NCBI GenBank assembly: GCA_017304675.1
Contig: JAFKLS010000017.1
Location: 62,001 to 126,000, forward strand
Source of the DNA: Sphingobacteriia bacterium
GTDB taxonomy: Bacteria; Bacteroidota; Bacteroidia; Chitinophagales; Chitinophagaceae
Direction: 5' to 3'
DNA: 64,000 nt
Shown: in pieces, positions 1 to 9,260 of the stretch
Numbering within the stretch: the stretch's first letter is position 1
Layout of the letters: each line of letters opens with the position of its first letter
Translations under genes and position numbers: made by a program
The notes under the pieces: generated by a model
The model's input: only the letters and a program-made list of their open reading frames with translations
Database searches by the model: none
Told to the model about the DNA's origin: nothing

Positions 1-177
1 CGTTACAGCATCAGGCACCCCTGTTACTTTCACAATCAGATCATAATTATGACCATGATAATTTTTATTATTACATAAACCAAAAAACTGTTGGTTTTGT
101 TCATCGCTCCATTCATTTACATGCAAACGGTGTGCTGCATTAAAATGTTCTTTTCTAAAAACAGAAACTTTATTCAT
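1..177 (-). CDS. queD: 6-carboxytetrahydropterin synthase (QueD/PTPS family), C-terminus cut by window edge
   Basis: I translated the minus strand from ATG at 177 to the left edge and got 59 residues with no stop. The start is MNKVSVFRKEHFNAAHRL, followed by a GLCNNKNYHGHNY segment. This is the N-terminal signature of the PTPS/QueD fold: zinc-binding His16, His41 and His43, and the likely catalytic Cys35 just before HGH. Family members make 6-carboxy-tetrahydropterin from dihydroneopterin triphosphate for queuosine, or pyruvoyl-tetrahydropterin. They are about 120-140 residues long, so roughly half is missing. The gene is divergent from clpP. The fold call is firm; QueD rather than another PTPS enzyme is an inference. 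Confidence 0.85.
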   Translation of the reverse strand, partial: MNKVSVFRKEHFNAAHRLHVNEWSDEQNQQFFGLCNNKNYHGHNYDLIVKVTGVPDAVT

Positions 178-580
178 TTTTTCCGTTACCAGCTTTTTGT
201 TTATATGGCATCGCCTGTTGCGTCGCACACTTCAACTGTCAGGACAATGATGATTCTTTTTCTAAGCAGATTTTTAGATCGATTATTAACTGCAAGTACT
301 GTGTCAAAAGTGTGTTGACCAAGTGCCCTTGCTTAAAGACCCAGATTAATAACCATTAGACTTAAAATGATTCTTAATATCAAGCCATCCGTATTCTGCG
401 CCAAAACTACATACGAATTAAATAACCATTGAGTTCTTTTTTTGTTCAAAAACACCAAAAATTAATATTTTAACCAAAATCGCAAATAAAAAGAGTCGGA
501 ACGGACAATATGTCTGTAAAAAAACCTTGCACAATATTTGACCTTGAAAACCTTATCTTCAAAGTATAAATTTTAAACGC
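178..580. other. Divergent intergenic region between queD and clpP
   Basis: This 403-bp spacer separates two divergent genes, so it must hold promoters for both. I see no convincing protein gene: the open frames are short and low in similarity to anything I know. I found no tRNA or clear terminator. The last 150 bases before clpP are very AT-rich. Confidence 0.5.
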
Positions 581-1279
581 ATGGACTTAGGTAAAGAATT
601 TGAGAAATATGCCGTTAAACACAAAGGCATCAGCAGTAATACCCTGCATAGCTATACAACCCATTTTAATCCCACGAATTTAACACCATACATTATAGAA
701 GAACGTCCGTTGAACATTGCTCAAATGGATGTTTTCAGCAGATTAATGATGGATAGAATTATTTTTTTAGGTCAGGGAATTGATGATTATGTTGCCAACA
801 TCATTACCGCTCAGTTATTATTTTTAGAAAGTGTAGACCGCACAAGAGATATCCAAATGTATATCAACAGTCCGGGCGGAAGTGTTTATGCAGGATTGGG
901 TGTTTATGATACCATGCAATTCATAAGCCCCGATGTAAGTACCATTTGTACCGGTATTGCAGCCAGTATGGGCGCTGTTCTTTTGTGTGCCGGTGTAAAC
1001 GGAAAACGTACCGCATTAAAGCATAGTAGAATTATGTTACACCAACCCAGTGGCGCTATTGGCGGGCAGGCAACAGATATTGAGATTACGGCAAGAGAAA
1101 TAAAAAAATTAAAACAAGAATTGTATGAAGTGATTGCACACCATAGCGGCAAAGATGTTGCTACAGTTGCTATTGATTGCGACAGGGATTTTTGGATGAA
1201 AGCAATTGATGCAAAAGAATACGGTTTGGTGGATGAAGTTTTATTAACCAATCCGAGAAAAGCGAATCAGGATAAATAG
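581..1279 (+). CDS. clpP: ATP-dependent Clp protease proteolytic subunit ClpP (first copy)
   Basis: A 232-residue serine peptidase of family S14, the barrel-forming proteolytic subunit that works with ClpX in the cytoplasm. The catalytic triad is present: Ser129 in GIAASMGAVLL, His154 in RIMLHQPSG, and the Asp of the DRD motif at 201-203. The INSPGG oxyanion loop is at 95-100. It has an N-terminal extension of about 40 residues before the conserved ERPLNI start, longer than in E. coli. The gene is the first of clpP-clpP-clpX, all on the plus strand. The second copy lies 48 bp downstream and is clearly diverged, so this is an old paralogue pair rather than a recent duplication. Confidence 0.95.
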   Translation: MDLGKEFEKYAVKHKGISSNTLHSYTTHFNPTNLTPYIIEERPLNIAQMDVFSRLMMDRIIFLGQGIDDYVANIITAQLLFLESVDRTRDIQMYINSPGGSVYAGLGVYDTMQFISPDVSTICTGIAASMGAVLLCAGVNGKRTALKHSRIMLHQPSGAIGGQATDIEITAREIKKLKQELYEVIAHHSGKDVATVAIDCDRDFWMKAIDAKEYGLVDEVLLTNPRKANQDK

Positions 1280-1292
1280 CGCTTCATGCAGC

Positions 1293-1326
1293 AATTCATA
1301 ATTAATAAATTATAATTCATAATTAA
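1293..1326. repeat. Direct repeat AATTCATAATTAA x2 before the second clpP
   Basis: The 13-mer AATTCATAATTAA occurs exactly at 1293-1305 and 1314-1326, a 21-bp period, filling the gap between the two clpP genes and ending one base before the second ATG. Similar AT-rich short repeats sit just before start codons elsewhere in this window (nuoJ, nuoL, nuoG). No function is known to me. Confidence 0.7.
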
Positions 1327-1327
1327 A

Positions 1328-1963
1328 ATGATACAATCAAAATATATCAACCCCTTTTTAATGGAAGAGGAAGAAGACGAAAAGCCAAAAGATGACAAGC
1401 AGGATGCAATGGGAAGTGCATTAATGAAGAAAATGGAAAAACTATTCTTCGAAAAAAGAGCTGTTTATCTTTGGGGTGTTGTAGATGATAAGAGTGCGAA
1501 AGATGTGGTAAGCAAATTATTATTATTAGACGCAGATAAGCCCGGAGAGGAAATTAAACTCTACATTAATAGCCCCGGTGGTGTAGTTACGAGTGGTATG
1601 GTTATGTACGATACCATTAAATTAATCCAGTCTCCCGTTAGCACCATTTGTATGGGTTTGGCAGCCAGCATGGGTTCCATTTTATTAAGCTGCGGCGCTA
1701 AAGGAAAAAGATTCATTTTCCCAAGTGGCGAAGTAATGATTCATCAGCCAAGTTTGGGTGGATATTTCCAAGCAACTTCGGCAGACATAGAAATTCAGGC
1801 AGAGCAGATTAGAAAAACAAAAGAAATCGGCGCAAAAATCTTAGCAGAAAATTGTGGCAAAACGGTTGAACAAATCATGAAAGATTTTGATCGTGATTAT
1901 TGGATGGATGCTTCCGAAGCAGTAGCCTATGGCATTGTAGATGGCATTTTGGAAAAGATTTAA
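1328..1963 (+). CDS. clpP: ATP-dependent Clp protease proteolytic subunit ClpP (second copy)
   Basis: A 211-residue second S14 peptidase with an intact triad: Ser114 in GLAASMGSILLS, His139 in GEVMIHQPSLGG, and Asp190 in DFDRDYW. The oxyanion-loop motif INSPGG is at 80-85. The N-terminus differs from the first copy: it is rich in Glu, Asp and Lys (residues 13-27) with no counterpart there. Tandem catalytic ClpPs directly before clpX suggest that they form either two homo-barrels or one mixed barrel. Both look enzymatically active, unlike the cyanobacterial ClpR type, which lacks the triad. Confidence 0.95.
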   Translation: MIQSKYINPFLMEEEEDEKPKDDKQDAMGSALMKKMEKLFFEKRAVYLWGVVDDKSAKDVVSKLLLLDADKPGEEIKLYINSPGGVVTSGMVMYDTIKLIQSPVSTICMGLAASMGSILLSCGAKGKRFIFPSGEVMIHQPSLGGYFQATSADIEIQAEQIRKTKEIGAKILAENCGKTVEQIMKDFDRDYWMDASEAVAYGIVDGILEKI

Positions 1964-2131
1964 TCTGATATTCAAGATATTATAGCAAAAAACCTTATTT
2001 AATTTCCCTTAAAAAGGAAAATTGTAGTTTTGTAAAACAGCAAAGGAGTACCCAACAGGTTCTATTTGCTGTTTTATTGGTTTGTATTGCTGATGAAACA
2101 TTGGCAATCTTACAATTATATTCATTTATTT

Positions 2132-3373
2132 ATGGCAAAACAGAGTCATTTACATTGTTCGTTTTGTGGCCGCAGCAGAGATGAGGTGAAAATCCTGATT
2201 GCAGGACAGGAAGGCCATATATGCGAAAATTGTGTTGAGCATGCACAGGAGATTATTGCACAGGAATTAAACATCAGAACAGAATCCGGCAATACCAATT
2301 CTAATTACAAGCTCTCTATTCGTAAACCGGCAGAGATCAAAAAATTTTTGGACGATTATATTATCGGGCAAGATGAAGCAAAGAAAATTTTATCAGTTGC
2401 TGTTTATAACCATTACAAAAGGATTGGTCAAAAACAAAGTGCCGATGATATTGAAATTGAAAAGAGCAATATCATTATGGTTGGCGAAACCGGCACCGGT
2501 AAAACCTTATTGGCAAAAACAATTGCTAAAATGTTAAACGTTCCTTTCGCAATTGTTGATGCAACTGTTTTTACAGAAGCAGGCTATGTTGGTGAAGATG
2601 TAGAGAGTATGCTTACCCGCTTATTACAAAATTGTAATTACGATGTTACTGCAGCCGAGAGAGGAATTGTTTATGTTGATGAGATTGATAAAATAGCCCG
2701 GAAAGGAGACAACCCATCTATTACAAGAGATGTGAGCGGCGAAGGTGTTCAACAAGGTTTATTAAAAATGCTGGAAGGAACAGAGGTACTGGTACCACCA
2801 CAAGGTGGCCGAAAACACCCTGAACAAAAAATGATCAAGGTAGATACCAAAAATATCCTCTTCATTTGCGGTGGTGCTTTCGATGGCGTAGACAGAATTA
2901 TTGCCAGGAGAATCAATACCAATGCCATTGGTTTTAATGTAAACAAAGAACAACAGGAACTTCAAAGAAAGAATTTATTACAATTTGTAAATGCACAGGA
3001 TCTAAAATCTTTCGGGCTGATTCCTGAACTATTGGGAAGATTGCCTGTTGTAACACACCTGAACCCGTTAGATGCTGAAACATTAAGAAACATTCTTACA
3101 GAACCTAAAAATTCATTGATAAAACAGTATAACCGGTTATTTGAACTGGAAGGTATTAAACTGGTTATTGAAGAAGAAGTGCTCGATTTTATGGTGAATA
3201 AAGCGCTTGAATATAAGCTTGGGGCCCGTGGTTTAAGAAGTATTTGTGAGGGGGTATTAACCGATGCCATGTTTGAGCTGCCGGGCACAGACCAAACAGA
3301 ATTAACGGTAACCTTAAATTACGCCGAAAGTATGTTTAGCAAGAGCAAACTGAACTTACTGAAAGTAGCATAG
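2132..3373 (+). CDS. clpX: ATP-dependent protease ATP-binding subunit ClpX
   Basis: A 413-residue AAA+ unfoldase that feeds proteins to ClpP. In order it shows the N-terminal zinc-binding domain (Cys9, Cys12, Cys31, Cys34), Walker A GETGTGKT at 118-125, Walker B with Asp183-Glu184, the RKH pore loop at 227-229, and the ClpP-docking IGF tripeptide at 266-268. I start it at ATG 2132 ([13 protein letters not shown]). An upstream TTG at 2066 is in frame but adds 22 residues foreign to the family. It sits 168 bp after the second clpP and has a terminator right behind it. Confidence 0.96.
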   Translation: MAKQSHLHCSFCGRSRDEVKILIAGQEGHICENCVEHAQEIIAQELNIRTESGNTNSNYKLSIRKPAEIKKFLDDYIIGQDEAKKILSVAVYNHYKRIGQKQSADDIEIEKSNIIMVGETGTGKTLLAKTIAKMLNVPFAIVDATVFTEAGYVGEDVESMLTRLLQNCNYDVTAAERGIVYVDEIDKIARKGDNPSITRDVSGEGVQQGLLKMLEGTEVLVPPQGGRKHPEQKMIKVDTKNILFICGGAFDGVDRIIARRINTNAIGFNVNKEQQELQRKNLLQFVNAQDLKSFGLIPELLGRLPVVTHLNPLDAETLRNILTEPKNSLIKQYNRLFELEGIKLVIEEEVLDFMVNKALEYKLGARGLRSICEGVLTDAMFELPGTDQTELTVTLNYAESMFSKSKLNLLKVA

Positions 3374-3410
3374 AAAAGATAGGCCGGTTAATAAGTTACC
3401 GGCCTCTTTT
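3374..3410. terminator. Bidirectional terminator between clpX and the ABC ATPase
   Basis: A perfect 8-bp stem, AGGCCGGT (3381-3388) with ACCGGCCT (3398-3405), has a 9-nt loop. It is extended by AAAAG/CTTTT pairing after a small bulge. Flanking A and T runs allow termination on both strands, which fits the convergent genes ending at 3373 and 3440. Confidence 0.85.
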
Positions 3411-3439
3411 CATATAATCAATAAAAATTGTTTTTGTTA

Positions 3440-4054
3440 CTATTTCCAATCTCTGATATCTACTCTTTCTTTACAGAAAAAAATTTCCTGTTCATCATTG
3501 CTGCAAACAATCACTAACCTGTTATTCGCATATTTTTCTATAAGGGAGTGGTACAAAGCAATACCTTCTTTATCTAAGTTGGTACAAGGTTCATCTAACA
3601 ACAGCACAGCTGTATCCGCCAAAAAGGCCTGCGCCAGCTTAAGCCTTTGCTTCATTCCGGAACTAAAGAGTCTTATTTGTTTGTGAACTGCTGTTTTTAA
3701 TCCAACTTCTTCCAATGCTGTATTTGCATTCATCCCTTTTATAAACGGTTTAAACGTTTGGTGAAATTGAAGAAATTCAAAAGCTGTCATCTCTTCTACC
3801 AGTTCAAGATAAGGCGCTGCAATAACAATAGATTTATATGTATCGTCGCTGCCAATAACATCCTGTTCCTTATAAATAATGGTGCCTTCGCTTATATTGG
3901 TTGAGCCGGCTATGCATTGCAGCAATGTGCTTTTTCCACTTCCGTTAGATCCGGTAATAGCATAGCAGTTGTTAGAATAAAAAGAATAAGTGAGTTTTCT
4001 GAATATCCAGTCCCTGTTAAATCTTTTTCCTGTTGAGCTAAGATCGATTTGCAT
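3440..4054 (-). CDS. ABC transporter ATP-binding protein, lpx-linked
   Basis: A 204-residue compact ABC ATPase with Walker A GSNGSGKST at about 36-44, a signature segment reading LFSSGMKQRLKLAQ, and Walker B AVLLLDEPCTNLD. It is shorter than most importer ATPases and resembles the CcmA-like or two-component exporter type. No permease lies beside it. It is the last gene of a minus-strand run and begins 24 bp after the lpxA stop, so it is probably co-transcribed with lipid A genes. The substrate cannot be told from the sequence. A role in envelope export is an inference from position. Confidence 0.85.
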   Translation of the reverse strand: MQIDLSSTGKRFNRDWIFRKLTYSFYSNNCYAITGSNGSGKSTLLQCIAGSTNISEGTIIYKEQDVIGSDDTYKSIVIAAPYLELVEEMTAFEFLQFHQTFKPFIKGMNANTALEEVGLKTAVHKQIRLFSSGMKQRLKLAQAFLADTAVLLLDEPCTNLDKEGIALYHSLIEKYANNRLVIVCSNDEQEIFFCKERVDIRDWK

Positions 4055-4078
4055 AGAGTATACAGACTTAAGAACATA

Positions 4079-4876
4079 CTATTCTTCTTCGGATGCACCT
4101 TTTATATAACGTTTAATAATACCCCTGCCACTCTCTCTTATAAAAGTTACAATCTCGTCTCTTTCGTCTGTAGCAGAAACCTCTTCTTCTATAAACTCAA
4201 GTGCCTGGGTAGTGTTGAAGCCTTTATTAAAAATAACCCGGTAAATATCAAGAATATGGTTGATCTTTTCATGAGTAAAGCCTCTTCTTTTTAACCCAAC
4301 ACTATTTACTCCGCCATAACTTAAAGGGTTTCTAACCGCTTTAATGTAAGGAGGTACATCTTTACTTACCAAGCTGCCTCCGGCGATATAAGAGTGCTGG
4401 CCGATATGTACAAACTGGTGAATGGCACTAACACCTGCAATCCAGGCCCAATCGCCCATAGTAACATGGCCGGCCATTTGTACATTATTACTTAAAATAC
4501 AATGGTTGCCCACAATACAATCATGCGCAATATGGCTGTAGGCCATAATTAAACAATTATTGCCTACCTTGGTTTTGCCCCTGTCATCCGTTCCTCTGTT
4601 AATGGTTACAAATTCGCGTATAGTAGTATTATCTCCAACTTCAACAAATGTTTTCTCGCCGGAAAATTTCAGGTCTTGAGGAATAGCACCTATCACTGCG
4701 CCTGGAAATATCTGGCAGTTTTTGCCAATTCTTGTGCCATCCATAATGGTAACATTACTGCCAATCCATGTTCCTTCTCCTATCTTTACATCTCCATGAA
4801 TTACGGTAAAGGGGTCTATCTTCACATTTGGCGCTATTCTCGCGTTAGGGTCTATGTACGTATAGGGATGTGTCAT
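4079..4876 (-). CDS. lpxA: Acyl-ACP--UDP-N-acetylglucosamine O-acyltransferase LpxA
   Basis: A 265-residue left-handed beta-helix acyltransferase that performs the first step of lipid A synthesis in the cytoplasm. Hexapeptide repeats run from the start (DPNARIAPNVKIDPF) through about residue 190. The catalytic His is His118 in the SHIAHDC motif. The start is ATG 4876 (MTHPYTYIDPNARI), which matches the usual length near 260. An in-frame ATG at 4921 and a GTG at 4960 would add an atypical head. It sits 122 bp behind lpxC/fabZ on the same strand. Confidence 0.93.
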   Translation of the reverse strand: MTHPYTYIDPNARIAPNVKIDPFTVIHGDVKIGEGTWIGSNVTIMDGTRIGKNCQIFPGAVIGAIPQDLKFSGEKTFVEVGDNTTIREFVTINRGTDDRGKTKVGNNCLIMAYSHIAHDCIVGNHCILSNNVQMAGHVTMGDWAWIAGVSAIHQFVHIGQHSYIAGGSLVSKDVPPYIKAVRNPLSYGGVNSVGLKRRGFTHEKINHILDIYRVIFNKGFNTTQALEFIEEEVSATDERDEIVTFIRESGRGIIKRYIKGASEEE

Positions 4877-4998
4877 CCTTGCGCTTGATTTTGGTTTTAT
4901 AAGTGTTGCTGTGGTTTGCATGACATGTATGACTAAAAAACAATGCCAATCGCTTACCACAATTTTAAAATTAACAATCTTTAACAGATTCTCCTCTA

Positions 4999-6405
4999 TC
5001 AGGAGCGTTTAACAACCTGCGCCACGAGGTCTGCCTCAGTAGCTACTTTTCCTCCTACATAAACGGTTCCCCGCATTTCGCAGATACCTCTTCTAATTGG
5101 GCCCGCCAGTTCCATTTTCAGGATCATTGTATCACCGGGCACCACTTTCATTTTAAACTTGCAGTTATCAATTTTTAGAAAATAGGTATCGTATTCACCT
5201 TCAGACATGGCATTAATACATAATATACCTCCTGTTTGTGCCAGCGCTTCAATTTGCAGAACACCGGGCATAACAGGGTTGCTGGGGAAATGCCCCTGAA
5301 AAAACCATTCATTAAAAGTTACATTTTTAATGCCTACAATGTGCTTGTCTGTTAGTTCTACAATTTTATCAACCAGCAGGAATGGAAACCTGTGTGGCAA
5401 CGTTTTTTCAATCTTTTGCAGGTTGAAGACAGGCGGTAAAGTAGGATCGTAAACAGGCACATCTTTTACATGCTTGTTTTTCTTTATGTATTGTTTTATC
5501 TTTTTTGCAAACTCTACATTGGTACTATGCCCCGGGCGGTTTGCAATAATCCTTGCTTTAATAGGGTAACCGATTAAAGCAAGATCGCCCACCACATCTA
5601 ATAGTTTGTGCCTTGCAGGCTCGTTAGAAAAGCGTAGTTCAAGGTTGTTTAAATAGCCCTCGCTTTTTATTTCCACCTTTTCGCGTTTAAAGGCTTTGGC
5701 CAAACGTTTCATCTCCTCTTCGGTAACCGGTTTGTCTACCACTACAATGGCATTGTTAATATCACCACCTTTAATAAGGTCGTTGTCTAACAACATTTCC
5801 AGTTCATGCAAAAAACAAAAAGTGCGACAAGGTGCTATCTCCGTTTTAAAATCTTTGATGGATTTTAATCCGGCATGTTGGGTGCCCAATACCGGGCTGT
5901 TAAAATCTATCAGCGTAGTAATCTGGTATTCCATTGCCGGCATAGCTACCATTTCCACCCGTTTTTTTTCATCGTACAGGTAAATATTCTCATCAATACT
6001 GTACCATGCTTTTGCCGCTTCCTGTTCAAAAACGCCAGCTTCTTCTATCAATTCAACAAATGGTTCAGAGCTTCCATCAATAATAGGTACTTCAGGCCCG
6101 TTCAGTTCTATCAAACAATTATCTACCCCCATACCTACCAACGCAGCAAGAATATGTTCTACCGTACTTACTTTGGCTTCTCCTATTTGCAGGGTAGTTC
6201 CCCTGCTGGTATCGGTAACCAAATCGCAATCGGCTTTAATAATGGGTTGGTTCGGAAGATCTATCCTCTGAAATTGAATGCCAAAACCGGGATTGGCAGG
6301 TTTTAAGCTCATATCTACTAATACTCCGGTGTGTAACCCCGTTCCACTAATACTAACAGCACTACTAAGGGTGTGCTGCTTATCTGAATTAAAATGAATA
6401 TCCAT
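4999..6405 (-). CDS. lpxC/fabZ: Bifunctional UDP-3-O-acyl-GlcNAc deacetylase / 3-hydroxyacyl-ACP dehydratase (LpxC-FabZ fusion)
   Basis: A 468-residue fusion. LpxC covers about residues 8-310, with zinc ligands His84 (TVEHILAAL), His266 and Asp270 (ARHKLLDVVGD) and the catalytic-region His293 (RPGHSTN). FabZ covers about 325-468, with catalytic His372 (GHFPSNPVMPG) and Glu386 (LQIEALAQ). The fusion ties the committed step of lipid A synthesis to fatty-acid dehydration, and it is a known trait of Bacteroidota and some relatives. It lies between lpxD and lpxA on the same strand. Both active sites look complete. Confidence 0.96.
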   Translation of the reverse strand: MDIHFNSDKQHTLSSAVSISGTGLHTGVLVDMSLKPANPGFGIQFQRIDLPNQPIIKADCDLVTDTSRGTTLQIGEAKVSTVEHILAALVGMGVDNCLIELNGPEVPIIDGSSEPFVELIEEAGVFEQEAAKAWYSIDENIYLYDEKKRVEMVAMPAMEYQITTLIDFNSPVLGTQHAGLKSIKDFKTEIAPCRTFCFLHELEMLLDNDLIKGGDINNAIVVVDKPVTEEEMKRLAKAFKREKVEIKSEGYLNNLELRFSNEPARHKLLDVVGDLALIGYPIKARIIANRPGHSTNVEFAKKIKQYIKKNKHVKDVPVYDPTLPPVFNLQKIEKTLPHRFPFLLVDKIVELTDKHIVGIKNVTFNEWFFQGHFPSNPVMPGVLQIEALAQTGGILCINAMSEGEYDTYFLKIDNCKFKMKVVPGDTMILKMELAGPIRRGICEMRGTVYVGGKVATEADLVAQVVKRS

Positions 6406-6489
6406 TTTCTGACAACAATTTATATGATGGCCAATTCAGCCATCCTTAAAAGATAATCAGCAAAAATAAAGGAAATCAGATGCTTAACC

Positions 6490-7548
6490 TTAAGAATTGA
6501 TTCTTTCTGTCATTAATTGCTGTACCATTTTTTCCAATTCTTTTACACGTTTCTCCAGGTCGGGTAAATTTCTATTCACCACCTGGCTTCTGAGTGCAGC
6601 GGTATAATCGAATGCGGGGGAACCGGTAACAGCTGAATTGGGTTGTTTTAACGATTTGCCAACACCACTTTGCGCATTTATTTTACTACCATCGGCAATG
6701 GTTAAATGCCCGGCCAAACCGGCCTGGCCGCCAATCATTACATTAGACCCTAATTTGGTGCTGCCGCTAATTCCGGCCTGTGCAGCAATTACGGTATTAG
6801 ACCCTACTTCTACATTGTGGGCAATTTGAATAAGATTATCCAGTTTGGCTCCTTTTTTAATAGTGGTAGAGCCAATGGTTGCCCTGTCTATTGTAGTGTT
6901 GGCGCCAATTTCAACATAGTCTTCAATTACAACATTGCCTATTTGCGGTACTTTTTTAAAGCTGCCATCCTGTTGAGGAGCAAATCCAAAACCATCGGCT
7001 CCAATAACAGTTCCGGCATGTATGGTTACCTGTTTGCCAATTACACATTCGTTATATATTTTAACGCCGGCATGTAAAATGGAATTATCTGCAATAGATA
7101 CATTGTTCCCTACATAAACGCCCGGGAATATTTTAACATTGTTGCCAATTTTTACACCATCGCCTATATACGCAAATGCACCAATAAAGACATTATTACC
7201 ATATTGGGCCGATTCGCTTATATATGATGGCTGCTGTATACCATTTAACTGGTGGGTAACAAGCTCCTGGTATTTACTTAACAAGCCTGCAAAAGCAGTA
7301 TAAGCATCTTTTACCCTTATTAATGTACACTTAACCTGTTGCTTTAATTCCAATGCTTCATTGATAATAACGATAGAAGCGTTGGTTGTATATAAATACT
7401 CTTCGTATTTAGGATTGGCTAAAAAAGATAACTGTTCCGGTTGTGCTTCTTCAATTTTCCCGAAGGATGAAACGGAAACATCGGGATTACCTTGAATGTT
7501 TCCCTGTATTAGAAGCGCTATTTGTGTAGCTGTAAACTGCATTTTCAA
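6490..7548 (-). CDS. lpxD: UDP-3-O-(3-hydroxyacyl)glucosamine N-acyltransferase LpxD
   Basis: A 352-residue lipid A enzyme for the third step. The N-terminal uridine-binding domain (about 1-105) is followed by hexapeptide repeats (about 110-310) with the [10 protein letters not shown] loop at 183-192 and catalytic His244 in [12 protein letters not shown]-terminal helix with a heptad-like pattern ([15 protein letters not shown]) fits the trimeric helix bundle of the family. It is 53 bp downstream of the HD hydrolase and 84 bp before lpxC/fabZ, so it is probably in one transcript with them. Confidence 0.95.
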   Translation of the reverse strand: MKMQFTATQIALLIQGNIQGNPDVSVSSFGKIEEAQPEQLSFLANPKYEEYLYTTNASIVIINEALELKQQVKCTLIRVKDAYTAFAGLLSKYQELVTHQLNGIQQPSYISESAQYGNNVFIGAFAYIGDGVKIGNNVKIFPGVYVGNNVSIADNSILHAGVKIYNECVIGKQVTIHAGTVIGADGFGFAPQQDGSFKKVPQIGNVVIEDYVEIGANTTIDRATIGSTTIKKGAKLDNLIQIAHNVEVGSNTVIAAQAGISGSTKLGSNVMIGGQAGLAGHLTIADGSKINAQSGVGKSLKQPNSAVTGSPAFDYTAALRSQVVNRNLPDLEKRVKELEKMVQQLMTERINS

Positions 7549-7601
7549 AAATAAATCTATTCAATTTTGTTTAGGCCGATTAATCTTTTTTTAAGGTTGG
7601 A

Positions 7602-8813
7602 TTAATCTAAAGTGCAAATGTAAAATTTTTTAATAGGAGCCGAAATAGTTTGCTGAATCAAAGAGTCTTCAATTGCAGATATATTTTTTACCGCCCCGTT
7701 TTTGAAAAGTATTTTAATCTGTTCCTCATCAGGTTTATACATGGTGTTCACTATCTCGTCTGTAAATACAAAATACCCTGCTTCTTCTTTCGAAATATTT
7801 AGCTTTTGCTGAGCTTCAATGGTTTTGCTTTCTATAAAGCTTTCATCAAAAGGCATTGTTTGTATGTGTACTTTCAATAACTGCCTGTTCAGTAAACGCT
7901 TACACAATGTTTGCAGTATTATGTCTTCATTATTGGCCCAGGTTTTAACGGCTGCCGAAAAATCAACATCATCTAAAATACAAAATTTGTTTAATACCTC
8001 TTGGTCAATCACTCCGCCAAATTCAAAAAGGAAAAAATCTATGGCCGTTGCTGTTTTTAGTTTATTGGGGTGGTGCTGTGCCAGAAACCTTACTCTCTTT
8101 ATAATTTGTACCATCATTTTCTCTGCAGCCATCACAGTTTTATGAAGGTACACCTGCCAATACATTAACCTTCTTGATACCAGAAATTTCTCAATACTGT
8201 AAATACCCTTTTCCTCTACCATCAATTCATCATTGTGTACAACCAGCATTTTCAATATCCTGTCGTAACCAATAACCCCTTCGCTAACACCTGTAAAAAA
8301 ACTATCCCGGGTAAGATAATCCATCCGGTCTACATCTAACTGGCCGCTTACCAACTGATGTAAAAAACGTTTGGAGTATTTATTGGTAAAAATGTCTATT
8401 GCCATGGATAGCTCACCATTTAATTCTTCATTCATTTGCTTCATTATGGCCAGGCTGAGTGATTCGTGGTGTACACCTTGCATTAATTTATTTTCTAATG
8501 CATGAGAAAAGGGTCCATGTCCAATATCGTGCAATAAGATGGCAGCTTTTGCAGCAACTTCTTCTTCTGCAGTAATGAGCGTTCCTTTATCTTTTAACTC
8601 ATTTAGTGCATTGCACATTAAATGATAAGCGCCTAACGAATGGTGAAGCCTTGTATGTACCGCACCCGGATATACCAAATAAGCCAGTGCCATTTGGTGA
8701 ATACGGCGTAATCGCTGATAAGAAGGATGTGCAATAATCTTAAAGATTAACGGATGGTTGATCGTTATAAAACCATATACAGGATCGTTAATAATCTTTC
8801 TTTTGCCAGTCAT
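7602..8813 (-). CDS. HD-domain hydrolase (dGTPase/SAMHD1-like)
   Basis: A 403-residue HD phosphohydrolase. Metal-binding residues are visible: a His in TRLHHSLG (about 57-58), the HD pair at 95-96 in LLHDIGHGPFSH, and Asp160 within SGQLDVDRMDYL. That last motif is typical of the dGTPase/SAMHD1-like branch, so a nucleotide or phosphoester substrate is likely but unproven. The start is ATG 8813 (MTGKRKIIND); the next upstream possibility is a TTG at 8846, which I consider weaker. It leads the lpxD-lpxC/fabZ-lpxA run, an arrangement I recall from other Bacteroidota. Confidence 0.85.
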   Translation of the reverse strand: MTGKRKIINDPVYGFITINHPLIFKIIAHPSYQRLRRIHQMALAYLVYPGAVHTRLHHSLGAYHLMCNALNELKDKGTLITAEEEVAAKAAILLHDIGHGPFSHALENKLMQGVHHESLSLAIMKQMNEELNGELSMAIDIFTNKYSKRFLHQLVSGQLDVDRMDYLTRDSFFTGVSEGVIGYDRILKMLVVHNDELMVEEKGIYSIEKFLVSRRLMYWQVYLHKTVMAAEKMMVQIIKRVRFLAQHHPNKLKTATAIDFFLFEFGGVIDQEVLNKFCILDDVDFSAAVKTWANNEDIILQTLCKRLLNRQLLKVHIQTMPFDESFIESKTIEAQQKLNISKEEAGYFVFTDEIVNTMYKPDEEQIKILFKNGAVKNISAIEDSLIQQTISAPIKKFYICTLD

Positions 8814-8855
8814 TAGTAGCAGGTTAAATACAGCATTATGATTCAATTAAAACAG

Positions 8856-8887
8856 AAAAGCCACTCCTAAATATCGGAATGGCTTTT
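8856..8887 (-). terminator. Terminator after the DUF2795 gene
   Basis: Arms at 8856-8867 and 8876-8887 form a 12-position stem with one mismatch (AAAAGCCActcc against ggaATGGCTTTT) and an 8-nt loop. On the minus strand the second arm ends in TTTT. It begins 20 bases past the stop at 8907, so it likely separates that gene from the HD/lpx block. Confidence 0.8.
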
Positions 8888-8906
8888 GATATTTTACAAG
8901 AATGAA

Positions 8907-9128
8907 TTAATATTCATCTTCATTAAACATGAAATCCTCCTGGCTGGGATAATCCGGCCAGATATCTTCAATACTTTCATAAACCTCACCTTCATCTTCC
9001 AGTTCCTGCAAATTCTCTACCACTTCGATGGGTGCACCGCTTCGAATAGAGTAATCAATCAGTTCATCTTTAGTAGCTGGCCAAGGAGCTTCTTCCAAAT
9101 AACTTGCTAACTCTAATGTCCAAAACAT
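8907..9128 (-). CDS. Small acidic DUF2795-type protein
   Basis: A 73-residue acidic protein (MFWTLELASYLEEAPWPATK...) with a helix-turn pattern reading ATKDELIDYSIRSGAP and a C-terminal Asp/Glu-rich tail. From memory it matches DUF2795, a short domain common in Bacteroidota with no settled function. It has no signal peptide or membrane segment, so it should be cytoplasmic. Its own terminator follows and it is divergent from the LolD-like gene, so it looks like a single-gene unit. Confidence 0.75.
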   Translation of the reverse strand: MFWTLELASYLEEAPWPATKDELIDYSIRSGAPIEVVENLQELEDEGEVYESIEDIWPDYPSQEDFMFNEDEY

Positions 9129-9260
9129 ACCTCTAAAATTTTTTGCAAATGTACTCGTATAAATGAAATTTCCAAATCCTGTGTATAACAGCCAATTTTA
9201 AATAAATCTTAAAGCAGTGGATGATTTGATTAGTTAAATGGCTTTGAATACATTTGAAAA

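Noticed and set aside
91..318. A 75-residue plus-strand open frame before clpP
   Set aside because: It overlaps the better supported QueD start on the other strand, has no recognisable domain, and has composition unlike a real gene.
2066..2131. A longer ClpX from the TTG at 2066
   Set aside because: The extra 22 residues have no similarity to ClpX, whose usual start is the Met before the zinc-binding cysteines.
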